Positions 8,793-16,735 of a stretch of 64,000 nucleotides of DNA are shown piece by piece. Each line of letters begins with the position of its first letter. Position 1 is the stretch's first letter. This DNA comes from Altererythrobacter sp. B11 (lineage in GTDB: Bacteria; Pseudomonadota; Alphaproteobacteria; Sphingomonadales; Sphingomonadaceae): the NCBI RefSeq assembly GCF_003569745.1, contig NZ_AP018498.1, positions 3,511,001 to 3,575,000 of the forward strand. The letters are read 5' to 3'. Below the pieces are notes generated by a model. The model ran no database searches and was not told the DNA's origin. It worked only from the letters and a program-made list of their open reading frames with translations. A program made the translations under genes and the position numbers.

Positions 8793-10483
8793 AGCTGCGC
8801 TATCTCGCCGCGCTGGCCCTGCTGCTGCCCTCCGCGGCGCTGGCCGATACGCTGGTCGACAATATCGACGGCCTCAGCGTGGACCGGCAGGGCAAGGTCA
8901 CGCGCTTTGCCGGGATGGTGATCGGGGACGACGGACGGATCGTCGAGATTCTCAAGCGCTATGACAAGCCGAGCGGCAAGGTCGATTACCGCGAGGACGG
9001 GCGGGGCCGGGTGGTGATCCCCGGCCTGATCGATTCGCATGTGCATGTGATGGGGCTCGGCCTCGCGCAGCTTTCGCTCGATCTTTCGGGCACCCGTTCG
9101 CTGCAGGAGGCGCAGGCCCGTCTCGCCGCCTATGCCGCTGCCCATCCCGACCAGCCGTGGATCGTCGGCTGGGGCTGGGATCAGGAAGCATGGGGCCTCG
9201 GCCGCTTCCCCACCGCTACCGAGCTGGACGCGGTGGTGGGCGATCGCCCGGTGTGGCTTTCGCGGATCGACGGGCATGCCGGCTGGGCCAACAGCGCCGC
9301 GATGAAGGCTGCGGGCGTCACGGCCAAGACCGCCGATCCCGAAGGCGGGCGCGTGCTGCGCGTGCCGGGCGGCAAGGTGCCGGCCGGGGTGTTCGTGGAT
9401 GCCGCCACCGCACTGGTGGAAGGCAGCGTGCCCCCGCCCCGCCCGCAGGACCGCGATCTCGCCCTGCACGAAGCGCAGGAGCTGCTGATCCGCAACGGGG
9501 TGACCGCGGTGGCCGACATGGGCACCAGTATCGAAGACTGGATGACCTTCCGCCGCGCGGGCGATCTCGGCCGGCTGAGCATCCGCATCATGGCCTATGC
9601 CGATTCGGTGCCCACCATGCTGCTGATCGGCGGCACCGGCCCCACCCCGTGGCTCTATGAGGACCGGCTGCGGCTGGACGGGCTGAAGCTCTATCTCGAC
9701 GGCGCGCTGGGTTCGCGCGGGGCGCTGCTGAAGGCACCCTATGCCGACGATCCGGGCAATTCCGGCCTCGCGCTGCTCAACGGCACGCAATTGCGCAATC
9801 TGATGAGCCGCGCGGCGATGGACAACTTCCAGGTGGCGATCCACGCCATCGGCGATGCCGCCAATGCCGAGGCGCTGGGCGCGATCGAGGAGCTGTCGCA
9901 GGATTATCAGGGGGACCGGCGCTGGCGCATCGAACATGCGCAGATCGTCGATCCGGCGGACATCGCCCGCTTCGGCCAGCACGGCATCATCGCCTCCATG
10001 CAGCCGCAGCACCAGACGTCCGACCGGGTGATGGCCGAAGCGCGGCTGGGGCCGGACCGGCTGGCCGGGGCCTACGCCTGGCGCTCACTGCTGCAGGCCG
10101 GCGCGCCGCTGGCCTTCGGGTCCGACGCGCCGGTGGAACCGCCGCAGCCCTTCGCCGGCATCGCCGCCGCGATCAGCCGGCAGGATGCCGAGGGTCAGCC
10201 GGAGGGCGGATGGATGCCGCAGGAAGCCGTCACCCGTGAGCAGGCGCTGGCGGCCTACACCGCCGGCGCGGCCTTCGCCGGTTTTGCCGAGGGGCATTTC
10301 GGCGAGCTGAAGCCGGGCGAGCGCGCCGATTTCCTGATGCTGGACCGCGATCCGCTGCGCGCCGATGCGGCGGCGATCCGCGATACGCAGGTGCTCCAGA
10401 CATGGATCGGCGGGCGCAAGCTGTTCGACCGGACGGAGCCTGCGCGGCCGCTGGAGGAAGACGAAGCCGGCCCCACCCGCTGA
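8789..10483 (+). CDS. Exported amidohydrolase, YtcJ-like (amidohydrolase family 3)
   Basis: A 564-residue metal-dependent hydrolase with an N-terminal signal peptide (cleavage likely after LPSAALA, near residue 19), so it probably works in the periplasm. Metal-binding motifs of the amidohydrolase superfamily are in place: HVH at residues 84-86, the KLYLDGALGSRG strand, HAIGDAAN, IEHAQIV and FGSDAPVEPP. YtcJ/NfdA-type proteins hydrolyse N-substituted formamides or related amides, but the substrate is unknown in most cases. Translation starts at GTG 8789 inside the stop of the dehydrogenase gene (GTGA overlap), implying coupled expression. The convergent tatC gene ends 20 bases downstream with no obvious terminator between. 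Confidence 0.85.
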   Translation: MKLRYLAALALLLPSAALADTLVDNIDGLSVDRQGKVTRFAGMVIGDDGRIVEILKRYDKPSGKVDYREDGRGRVVIPGLIDSHVHVMGLGLAQLSLDLSGTRSLQEAQARLAAYAAAHPDQPWIVGWGWDQEAWGLGRFPTATELDAVVGDRPVWLSRIDGHAGWANSAAMKAAGVTAKTADPEGGRVLRVPGGKVPAGVFVDAATALVEGSVPPPRPQDRDLALHEAQELLIRNGVTAVADMGTSIEDWMTFRRAGDLGRLSIRIMAYADSVPTMLLIGGTGPTPWLYEDRLRLDGLKLYLDGALGSRGALLKAPYADDPGNSGLALLNGTQLRNLMSRAAMDNFQVAIHAIGDAANAEALGAIEELSQDYQGDRRWRIEHAQIVDPADIARFGQHGIIASMQPQHQTSDRVMAEARLGPDRLAGAYAWRSLLQAGAPLAFGSDAPVEPPQPFAGIAAAISRQDAEGQPEGGWMPQEAVTREQALAAYTAGAAFAGFAEGHFGELKPGERADFLMLDRDPLRADAAAIRDTQVLQTWIGGRKLFDRTEPARPLEEDEAGPTR

Positions 10484-10503
10484 GGGGCCAAGGCCCGGCT
10501 CGG

Positions 10504-11325
10504 TCAGTTCGGGGAGTTCCCGGTGGCGGCCTCTTCGCTATCCGCCGCAGCTTCCGCGCCGGCCTGCTGCGCCGCCTTCTTCTCGCTGAAATAGATCAGC
10601 AGCAGCGATCCTTCGAACAGCACCAGCAGCGGCACCGCCAGCATCAGCTGCGAAATCACGTCCGGCGGGGTAATCACGGCGGAGAGGATGAAGATCAGCA
10701 CCACGGCATAGCGGCGCATGGACACAAGCTGCGCCCGCGTGACGAGGCCCGCCCGGTTGAGCAGCATCAGCAGCACCGGCAGCAGGAAGCTCATCCCGAA
10801 GGCCAGGATGAAGCGCATCACGAGGTCGAGATATTCGCCCATCGCCGGCAGCGCTTCCTGCTGCAGCCCGCCGGTCGTCCCTTGGAAGCCCAGGAACCAG
10901 CGGAAGGCCGTGGGCATCACCACGAAATAGGCGAGGCTGGCACCCAGCACGAACAGCACCGGCGTGGCGACCAGGAAGGGCAGGAAGGCCTTTTTCTCGC
11001 GCGCATAGAGGCCCGGCGCCACGAAGGCCCAGATCTGGTTGGCGATGATCGGAAAGCTGATGAAGAAGGCGGCGAACAGCGCCACCTTGATCTCCACGAA
11101 GAAGGCTTCGTAGAGCTTCGTATAGACCAGCCGCCCCTGCCCCGGCGGAAACGCCTCGGTCAGGGGGCGGACGAGGAAGCCGAAGATATCGTCCGCGAAA
11201 TAGAGGCAGAAGGCGAAGGCCACGCCCAGCGCCATCACCGCGCGCACCAGCCGCTTGCGCAGCTCGATCAAATGCTCGAGCAGCGGGGTCTGCGTATCGT
11301 CAATGTCGGAAATCTTGAAGGCCAT
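10504..11325 (-). CDS. tatC: Sec-independent protein translocase subunit TatC
   Basis: A 273-residue polytopic inner-membrane protein, the core receptor of the twin-arginine translocase, which exports folded proteins. Characteristic features are the N-terminal LLEHLIELRKRL motif, which takes part in recognising the twin-Arg signal, the FFVEIKVALFAAFF segment and six predicted hydrophobic segments ending near residue 245. A charged Ala-rich tail follows. It is the last gene of the minus-strand block scpA-scpB-tatA-tatB-tatC and starts 39 bases after tatB. Length and motifs are normal for the family. Confidence 0.97.
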   Translation of the reverse strand: MAFKISDIDDTQTPLLEHLIELRKRLVRAVMALGVAFAFCLYFADDIFGFLVRPLTEAFPPGQGRLVYTKLYEAFFVEIKVALFAAFFISFPIIANQIWAFVAPGLYAREKKAFLPFLVATPVLFVLGASLAYFVVMPTAFRWFLGFQGTTGGLQQEALPAMGEYLDLVMRFILAFGMSFLLPVLLMLLNRAGLVTRAQLVSMRRYAVVLIFILSAVITPPDVISQLMLAVPLLVLFEGSLLLIYFSEKKAAQQAGAEAAADSEEAATGNSPN

Positions 11326-11364
11326 GGGCTCAGCCCCTCCGACCCTGCACCTGCGTGCTGCGCA

Positions 11365-11772
11365 TCACCGCTCCGCCTCGCTCTGGTCCAGCGGCAGCGA
11401 AGTCTGTGCGGCGGGCGCGGGGGAAGGTGGCGGCGGAGGCGGCGGAGCCTTGCTTTCGGCGCTCGCCCCCTCGGGCTCGGTGGCAGGGCGCGGCGGCGGC
11501 AGGGCGCCGGTCGGCTCCATTTCCGCCGGGCCGCCATTGGGATGCTCGCGCATCACCTTCTCGTTCTGCTCCCGCCACTTCTGCTCCATTTCCTGCATTT
11601 CCGCCTCGCGGACCATCGCATCCAGCCCCGCGCGGAACTGGCTGGACATGCGGCGGAACTTGCCGATCCAGCGCCCCGCGGTGCGGAGGGCCAGCGGCAT
11701 GTCCTTCGGGCCGATCACGACCACGGCCACGATTATGATAAGCAGCAGCTCTGACGCGCCGATATCGAACAT
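11365..11772 (-). CDS. tatB: Sec-independent protein translocase subunit TatB
   Basis: A 135-residue protein with one N-terminal transmembrane helix (MFDIGASELLLIIIVAVV, then the hinge IGPKDMP), an amphipathic helix and a flexible Pro/Ala/Glu-rich tail. The MFDIG start and the Gly-Pro hinge are typical of TatB rather than TatA. TatB binds signal peptides together with TatC. The tail from about residue 85 is rich in Pro and Ala, as is common in alphaproteobacteria. It lies between tatA and tatC, 23 bases downstream of tatA, in one transcription direction. Confidence 0.95.
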   Translation of the reverse strand: MFDIGASELLLIIIVAVVVIGPKDMPLALRTAGRWIGKFRRMSSQFRAGLDAMVREAEMQEMEQKWREQNEKVMREHPNGGPAEMEPTGALPPPRPATEPEGASAESKAPPPPPPPSPAPAAQTSLPLDQSEAER

Positions 11773-11795
11773 GGGCGGCGCCTGATGGTTAGCGG

Positions 11796-12029
11796 TTAGC
11801 GCGCGGACTTGTCAGCGGTGGTTTCCCCCGCCGGCTTGGCCTCGTGCACAGGGCCTTCGATACGCGCGGCCTCCGGCTTGTGCGGAGTCTTCTCATCCTC
11901 GTTCAGGCCCTGGCGGAAGCTTTTCACGCCCTTGCCGAAATCGCCCATCATCTCGCTGATGCGGCCGCGGCCGAACAGGACGAGGATCACGAGCGCGATG
12001 ATGATGATCTGAAACGGTCCGATATTCAC
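11796..12029 (-). CDS. tatA: Sec-independent protein translocase subunit TatA
   Basis: A 77-residue pore-forming subunit of the Tat translocase. It has one short membrane helix (GPFQIIIIALVILVLFGRGR) followed by the amphipathic-helix motif ISEMMGDFGKGVKSFRQGL and a charged tail. The FGRGR hinge and the FGKGVKSFR stretch identify TatA/E. The start is GTG at 12029 with a good ribosome site (GGAGAG, five bases upstream). It lies 29 bases after scpB and is probably cotranscribed with it. Confidence 0.95.
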   Translation of the reverse strand: MNIGPFQIIIIALVILVLFGRGRISEMMGDFGKGVKSFRQGLNEDEKTPHKPEAARIEGPVHEAKPAGETTADKSAR

Positions 12030-12058
12030 TGGAACTCTCCGAAAACGCTTACGCCAGT

Positions 12059-12736
12059 CTAGGCGCTTTCCTCGGGCTTTTCCAGCGGCGCGAAATCTGA
12101 CGCGGTGATGACATCGGCGGGGCTTTGTTCATCCGCTTCCGCAGCATCCCCCTCACCGGCCTCGCCTTCGTCATCCCCGCCGCCGACCAGTTCGGCATAG
12201 GCTTCGTCCACCGGATCCAGCAGGCCGGCAGCCTTCAGCTCGTCGATCCCCGGCAGGTCGCGCCGGCTGGCGAGGCCGAAGTGCGAGAGGAAATCGGGCG
12301 TGGTGGCATAGATCACCGGCCGCCCCGGCACTTCGCGGCGGCCGGCCACGCGCACCCAGCCCGCCTCCATCAGCACGTCCAGCGTGCCCTTGGCGGTCTG
12401 TACCCCGCGAATCGCCTCGATCTCCGCGCGGCTGACCGGCTCGTGATAGGCGACGATCGCCAGCACTTCCGTGGCCGCGCGGCTCAGGCGGCGGGCCTGC
12501 TCCCGCTCCCGCCGCAGCAGGTGGGCAAGGTCCGGCGCGGTCTGGAATTGCCAGCGCCGCCCGCGTTCCACCAGCCGCACGCCGCGTTCGCGATAATGCT
12601 CTTCCAGCTCGCGCAGCGCCGGGCGCACCTCCGCCCCTTCCAGATGGGCGGAAAGCTGCTCCACGCTCATCGGCTCTTCCGCGGCGAACAGCGTCGCTTC
12701 CACCGCGCGCACCAGATCGTCGGGCCGTTCGCTCAT
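12059..12736 (-). CDS. scpB: Segregation and condensation protein B
   Basis: A 225-residue ScpB (kleisin-associated subunit of the SMC-ScpAB condensin) made of two winged-helix domains. Family motifs are EATLFAAEEPMSVEQL at the N-terminus, ATEVLAIVAYHEPVSRAEIE and the GRPVIYATTPDFLSHFGL stretch near residue 170. The last 40 residues are an acidic tail (GGGDDEGEAGEGDAAEADE region) not needed for the fold. The open frame runs further upstream, but ATG at 12736 overlaps the scpA stop (ATGA) and gives the standard N-terminus. Confidence 0.95.
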   Translation of the reverse strand: MSERPDDLVRAVEATLFAAEEPMSVEQLSAHLEGAEVRPALRELEEHYRERGVRLVERGRRWQFQTAPDLAHLLRREREQARRLSRAATEVLAIVAYHEPVSRAEIEAIRGVQTAKGTLDVLMEAGWVRVAGRREVPGRPVIYATTPDFLSHFGLASRRDLPGIDELKAAGLLDPVDEAYAELVGGGDDEGEAGEGDAAEADEQSPADVITASDFAPLEKPEESA

Positions 12737-13542
12737 GCCGCGGGCCTGCGCAGATGGAGCGGGCCGAAGATCTCCTCCTGCCGCAGCTCCGCCTTGCCCA
12801 GCCGGGCGAGTTCCAGCGCCGCCACGAAGCTGGATGCCAGCGCCGATTTGCGCAGGCGCGGCTCGGCATGGGCGGGCAGGAAATCGCGCAGCTCCATCCA
12901 GTCCAGCCGCACGCCCAGCATGGCGGAAACCCGCTCCAGCGCCGAATCCAGCGTCATCACCGGGCGTTCGCGCACCATATGCACCACCGGTTCCGTGCGC
13001 AGGCGCACCTGCCCATAGGCGGCAACGAGATCGAACCATTCGCATTGCCAGGCATTCTTGCGGTCGATTCGCAGGCCTTCGGGTGCGCCGCGCAGGAACA
13101 CGTCCCGTCCGATCCGGTCACGCCCCATCAGCCGTGCCGCCGCCTCGCGCATGGCGCCCAGGCGCTGCAGGCGCAGCTGCAGCCGCAGGGCCAGCTCTTC
13201 GGGGCTCGGGTCTTCCTGCTCCTCCTTCGGCAGCAGCAGGGCGGATTTCAGATAGGCCAGCCAGGCGGCCATCACCAGATAATCGGCCGCCAGTTCCAGC
13301 TTCAGCGCCTCTGCCCGGTCGATATAGCCGAGATATTGATCCACCAGCGCCAGGATGGAGATGGTCTTGAGATCGACCTTCTGCCGTCGGGCGAGGTCCA
13401 GCAGCAGGTCCAGCGGCCCTTCCCAGCCATCCAGTTCCAGATACAGCGCCTCGTCGGGCGAAGGGCCGCTGCCCGGCCCGTCCCACCCCTCCGGGTCGGG
13501 ATCGAGCGCCAGGTCGCGCAGCATGGCATCGCCGTCGTTCAC
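12733..13542 (-). CDS. scpA: Segregation and condensation protein A
   Basis: A 269-residue kleisin subunit of the SMC condensin complex. The family signature is visible in LELDGWEGPLDLLLDLARRQ and KVDLKTISILALVDQYL, followed by the helical middle region and a C-terminal winged helix around RKSALASSFVAALELARLG. The N-terminus carries about 30 extra acidic/Pro residues before the conserved block. It overlaps scpB by four bases downstream and nagZ by four bases upstream, an arrangement typical of alphaproteobacteria. Confidence 0.95.
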   Translation of the reverse strand: MNDGDAMLRDLALDPDPEGWDGPGSGPSPDEALYLELDGWEGPLDLLLDLARRQKVDLKTISILALVDQYLGYIDRAEALKLELAADYLVMAAWLAYLKSALLLPKEEQEDPSPEELALRLQLRLQRLGAMREAAARLMGRDRIGRDVFLRGAPEGLRIDRKNAWQCEWFDLVAAYGQVRLRTEPVVHMVRERPVMTLDSALERVSAMLGVRLDWMELRDFLPAHAEPRLRKSALASSFVAALELARLGKAELRQEEIFGPLHLRRPAA

Positions 13543-14558
13543 GCGCGATCCCGTGCGATATCCAGCAGGCTGTCACGCCGCGCCGCCAGTTCCGCCCGAT
13601 CGCCGGAAGGCTGCGCCCCTTCCGGATGAGACAGCGCCCGCTCCAGCCGCTCCGCCGTGGCGGGCGGCATGGCGGGCAGGCGGCGGGCGATTTCCTCCAT
13701 ATCGGCCATCCTGCCCCAGCAATTCAGCACCAGATCGCAGCCGGCGGCAATCGCCCGCTCCGCCCGTTCGGGCACGCTGCCGCTCAGCGCCTCCATGTCG
13801 ATATCGTCGGTCAGCAGCAGGCCGCCAAAGCCGATGCGTCGGCGGATCACCTCGCCCACCACGACGGGGGACAGCGTGCCGGGATTGTCCGCATCCCAGG
13901 CGGTGTAGCGGACATGCGCCGTCATCCCGATGGGGGCATGGGCCAGCGTGCGGAAGGGTTCGATATCCACTTCCAGTTCCGCCTCGGTGGCCTCCACCAC
14001 GGGCAGTTCCTTGTGGCTGTCCGCCCCCGCGCGCCCATGGCCGGGCATATGCTTGACGCAGCCCGTCACGCCCGCCTGGGCAAGGCCATCCAGCACCGCG
14101 CGGCCCAGCGCCGCCACCTGCATCGGCGCCGTGCCCAACGCGCGATCGCCGATCACATCATGCGCGCCTTCCTGCCGCACATCCAGCAGCGGCAGATAAT
14201 CCACCGTGATGCCCGCTTCGGCCAGTTCCAGCCCCAGCGCTTCGGCATTGGCGCGCGCGGCCTCGATCGCGCTGGCGGGGGCGACATCCCACAGCCGGGC
14301 GAAGGCTTCCCCCGGCGGGAAGGCGGGCCATACCGGCGGCTTCATCCGCGCGACGCGGCCGCCTTCCTGATCGATCGACACGAGCAGGCGGTCGCGCCCG
14401 TGGATCGTGCGCAGATCGTCGGTAAGCGCGCGCAATTGCCCGCGGCTTTCCACATTGCGGCCGAAGAGGATGTAGCCGGCGGGATCGGCCTCGCGAAAGA
14501 AGGCGCGTTCGTCTTCCGTCAGGCGAAGGCCGGAGAGGCCGAAAATGGCAGGCGTCAT
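13539..14558 (-). CDS. nagZ: Beta-N-acetylhexosaminidase (peptidoglycan recycling)
   Basis: A 339-residue glycoside hydrolase family 3 enzyme that removes N-acetylglucosamine from anhydromuropeptides in the cytosol. The signature KHMPGHGRAGADSH carries the catalytic His of the flexible loop and is near residue 170; the nucleophile is expected in LLTDDIDMEAL. VSIDQEGGRVARM is the other conserved block. There is no signal peptide, as expected for NagZ. Its stop overlaps scpA by four bases. In many related genomes nagZ directly follows the SPOR-domain gene; here a plus-strand gene lies between them. Confidence 0.94.
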   Translation of the reverse strand: MTPAIFGLSGLRLTEDERAFFREADPAGYILFGRNVESRGQLRALTDDLRTIHGRDRLLVSIDQEGGRVARMKPPVWPAFPPGEAFARLWDVAPASAIEAARANAEALGLELAEAGITVDYLPLLDVRQEGAHDVIGDRALGTAPMQVAALGRAVLDGLAQAGVTGCVKHMPGHGRAGADSHKELPVVEATEAELEVDIEPFRTLAHAPIGMTAHVRYTAWDADNPGTLSPVVVGEVIRRRIGFGGLLLTDDIDMEALSGSVPERAERAIAAGCDLVLNCWGRMADMEEIARRLPAMPPATAERLERALSHPEGAQPSGDRAELAARRDSLLDIARDRA

Positions 14559-14721
14559 CGGGAGAAAATCGCAGGAAAGCGCGCTTCGGGCAAGCAGGCG
14601 GCGGCGCGGCGATGTGGACAGCGCGTGGATGGCTGCACCCGCCGCCGGGGCTGCGCCATTGCCGAACCGCCGCCCCGGGGGCTACCGCTGTGGATGACGG
14701 CCATGGAACGGGGCACAGGCA

Positions 14722-16017
14722 GTGGATGGATTGGCAGACAGCGTGGCGTGGGAGGTGCAGCTGCATCTCGCCATCCTGCTGCTCGCCGCGCTGGCCGCCG
14801 GCCTGCTGATCGGGATCGAGCGCGGCTGGCGCCAGCGGGAGGATGCCGACGGCACGCGCGTGGCCGGAGTGCGCACCTTCACCCTGATCGGTGGCTGCGG
14901 GGGGCTGGTGGCGATCATCGCGCTGCAGCTCTCCCCGGTGCTGGGCGCGATCCTGCTGGCGGCGCTGGCGGCCCTGCTGGCCGGGGCCTTCCTGTGGCCG
15001 CGCGTGCACCAGACGCGCCGCGACGCCACCACCATGATCGCGGCGATGGTGACGCTGTGCCTGGGCCTACTGGCCGGGGCCGGCTATGCGGAGCTGGGGC
15101 TGGCGGGCGCGGCGCTGACCACGCTGATCCTCGCGCTGCGCAAGGAAACCCACGGCCTGCTGCAGGCGCTGACGCCGGAGGAGGTGCGCGCCATCGCCCG
15201 CTATGCGGTGATCGCGCTGGCCGTGCTGCCCTTCCTGCCCGACCGGGAGTTCGGCCCCTATGACGCCTGGAACCCCTTCCGGCTGTGGCTGGTGGTGGTG
15301 TTCGTCACCGGCTTTTCGGTCGCGGGTTATATCGCCAACCGGGTGATCGGGGAGAACCGCGGCACGATCGCCACTGCGCTGATCGGCGGCGCCTATTCCT
15401 CCACCGCAGTGACGGCCGCCTTCGCCGCGCGGCTGAAGGAGCGCCATGCCGGCCCCTTCGCCACCGGCATCGCGCTGGCCAGCGCGGTGATGTATCTGCG
15501 CGTGGCGGCGCTCGCCGCCGTGCTCGCGCCCGATGTCGCCGTGCCGGTGGCGCTGCTGCTGGCGCCGGCCGCACTGGCCGCCTGTGCTGCTGCAGGGCTC
15601 ACCTGGCTGCGCGAAGAGGCCGCCAGCGCCTCCGCCACGGCGCTGGAATCCCGCCCCTTCGCGCTGCTCCCCGCGCTCGGCTTCCTGCTGGCGGTGGCAG
15701 GCGCATCGCTGCTGGTGCGCTGGGCGCAAATCCAGTTCGGCCACGCGGGCGCGGCGATTTCGCTGTTCATCGCCGGCAGTTTCGATGTCGATTCGGCAAT
15801 CGTCGCCTATTCCACCCTGCCGCGGGGGGCGGTGCCGGCACAGGTCGCCGGCTTTGCGCTGGCGGGCACGGTGGCCGTGAACATGGCTTTCAAGGCGGGG
15901 ATCGTCTTCACCACCGCCGGGCGCAGCAACGGCCGCCGCGCGGGGCTGGCGCTGGTTGCCAGCCTCTGCGTCCTGCTGGCCACGCTGGCCGTTCGCGCCG
16001 TCAGTCTGTTCGGCTGA
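14722..16017 (+). CDS. MgtC/SapB-like integral membrane protein with DUF4010 C-terminus
   Basis: A 431-residue membrane protein. The first part has the MgtC/SapB signature (AALAAGLLIGIERGWRQRE, then VAGVRTFTLIGGCGGL), with an Asp or Arg pattern near the membrane as in that family. The second half (from about residue 180) matches the layout of DUF4010, with the block GAYSSTAVTAAFAARL and the ending SFDVDSAIVAYSTLPRG. Around twelve hydrophobic segments are seen. The function is unknown; MgtC proteins are tied to magnesium limitation but are not proven transporters. The start is GTG at 14722; TTG at 14731 is possible. It lies opposite to and inside a minus-strand block (argS-SPOR-nagZ-scpAB-tatABC), so it was probably inserted there. 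Confidence 0.82.
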   Translation: MDGLADSVAWEVQLHLAILLLAALAAGLLIGIERGWRQREDADGTRVAGVRTFTLIGGCGGLVAIIALQLSPVLGAILLAALAALLAGAFLWPRVHQTRRDATTMIAAMVTLCLGLLAGAGYAELGLAGAALTTLILALRKETHGLLQALTPEEVRAIARYAVIALAVLPFLPDREFGPYDAWNPFRLWLVVVFVTGFSVAGYIANRVIGENRGTIATALIGGAYSSTAVTAAFAARLKERHAGPFATGIALASAVMYLRVAALAAVLAPDVAVPVALLLAPAALAACAAAGLTWLREEAASASATALESRPFALLPALGFLLAVAGASLLVRWAQIQFGHAGAAISLFIAGSFDVDSAIVAYSTLPRGAVPAQVAGFALAGTVAVNMAFKAGIVFTTAGRSNGRRAGLALVASLCVLLATLAVRAVSLFG

Positions 16018-16023
16018 GGCAGC

Positions 16024-16734
16024 TTACCGCTTCACCTGGCAATCCGCGCCGCCAGCCTTCAGCCGCTCGCACAGGGCATAGGCGCTGGTGGCATCGCCCG
16101 CCACCGCCTGCAGGCGATAGACGCGGGTGCCGTCCACCATGGCTTCCACCACGCGGTAGTGATAGCCGTTCAGGGCATCGAAGCGGCGGTTCAGCGTGTC
16201 CCAGCCGCGCTGGGCATATTCGCGCGTGGCATAGGCCCCGACCTGCACGCCCACGCCGCCGCTGCCCGCGTCTTGCGTGGCGGAAGGCGCGGCGCTCGGT
16301 TCGGCGGCGGCCGGCGTGGCCGGCAGCGTCTTGTCGGCAATGCGGGTTTCCACCACCTTGCCTTCGGCCACTTCGAAACTGGTGTCGCCGGTGCCGGCCA
16401 CCTGCTTGCCGCCCGGATCCTCCGGCTTGGTCTTGTAGGGTTCGTCCGGCGCCTCGATCACGCTGCCGTCCGCCACCAGGTCGGCGCCGGTGGTGTCGCG
16501 ATTGACCCACCAGACGCCCCCGATCACCAGCAGCAGCAGCACCGCCAGACCAGCGGCGAAGGCGATGATGCGGGTGCTGTCGACGCCCGCCGGTTCGTAA
16601 TCGTCGTCCGATTCCAGCCAGGGCAGCCGCTCGTCCGCGTCGGCGAAGATCAGCTCTTCCTCCGCGCCCGCCGCGCCGCTGCCGTCCGGATCGCCCGTTC
16701 CCCCATCCGTGCGCCCATCGGCAGAGATCACCAT
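16024..16734 (-). CDS. SPOR-domain membrane protein
   Basis: A 236-residue protein with a cytosolic acidic N-terminus (residues 1-53), one membrane helix at about 55-77 (IIAFAAGLAVLLLLVIGG) and a periplasmic part ending in a SPOR domain (about 160-236: VQVGAYATREYAQRGWDTL ... YRLQAVAGDATSAYALCERL). SPOR domains bind denuded septal peptidoglycan, so a role at the division site or in cell-wall handling is likely. It starts one base after the argS stop, so it is cotranscribed with argS, an order common in sphingomonads. The Cys pair in the last helix (CERL and DCQVKR) is usual for this group. Confidence 0.9.
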   Translation of the reverse strand: MVISADGRTDGGTGDPDGSGAAGAEEELIFADADERLPWLESDDDYEPAGVDSTRIIAFAAGLAVLLLLVIGGVWWVNRDTTGADLVADGSVIEAPDEPYKTKPEDPGGKQVAGTGDTSFEVAEGKVVETRIADKTLPATPAAAEPSAAPSATQDAGSGGVGVQVGAYATREYAQRGWDTLNRRFDALNGYHYRVVEAMVDGTRVYRLQAVAGDATSAYALCERLKAGGADCQVKR

Positions 16735-16735
16735 C

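Noticed and set aside
10484-10503. Terminator between the amidohydrolase and tatC
   Set aside because: GGCC-AA-GGCC is too short and has no T-tract.
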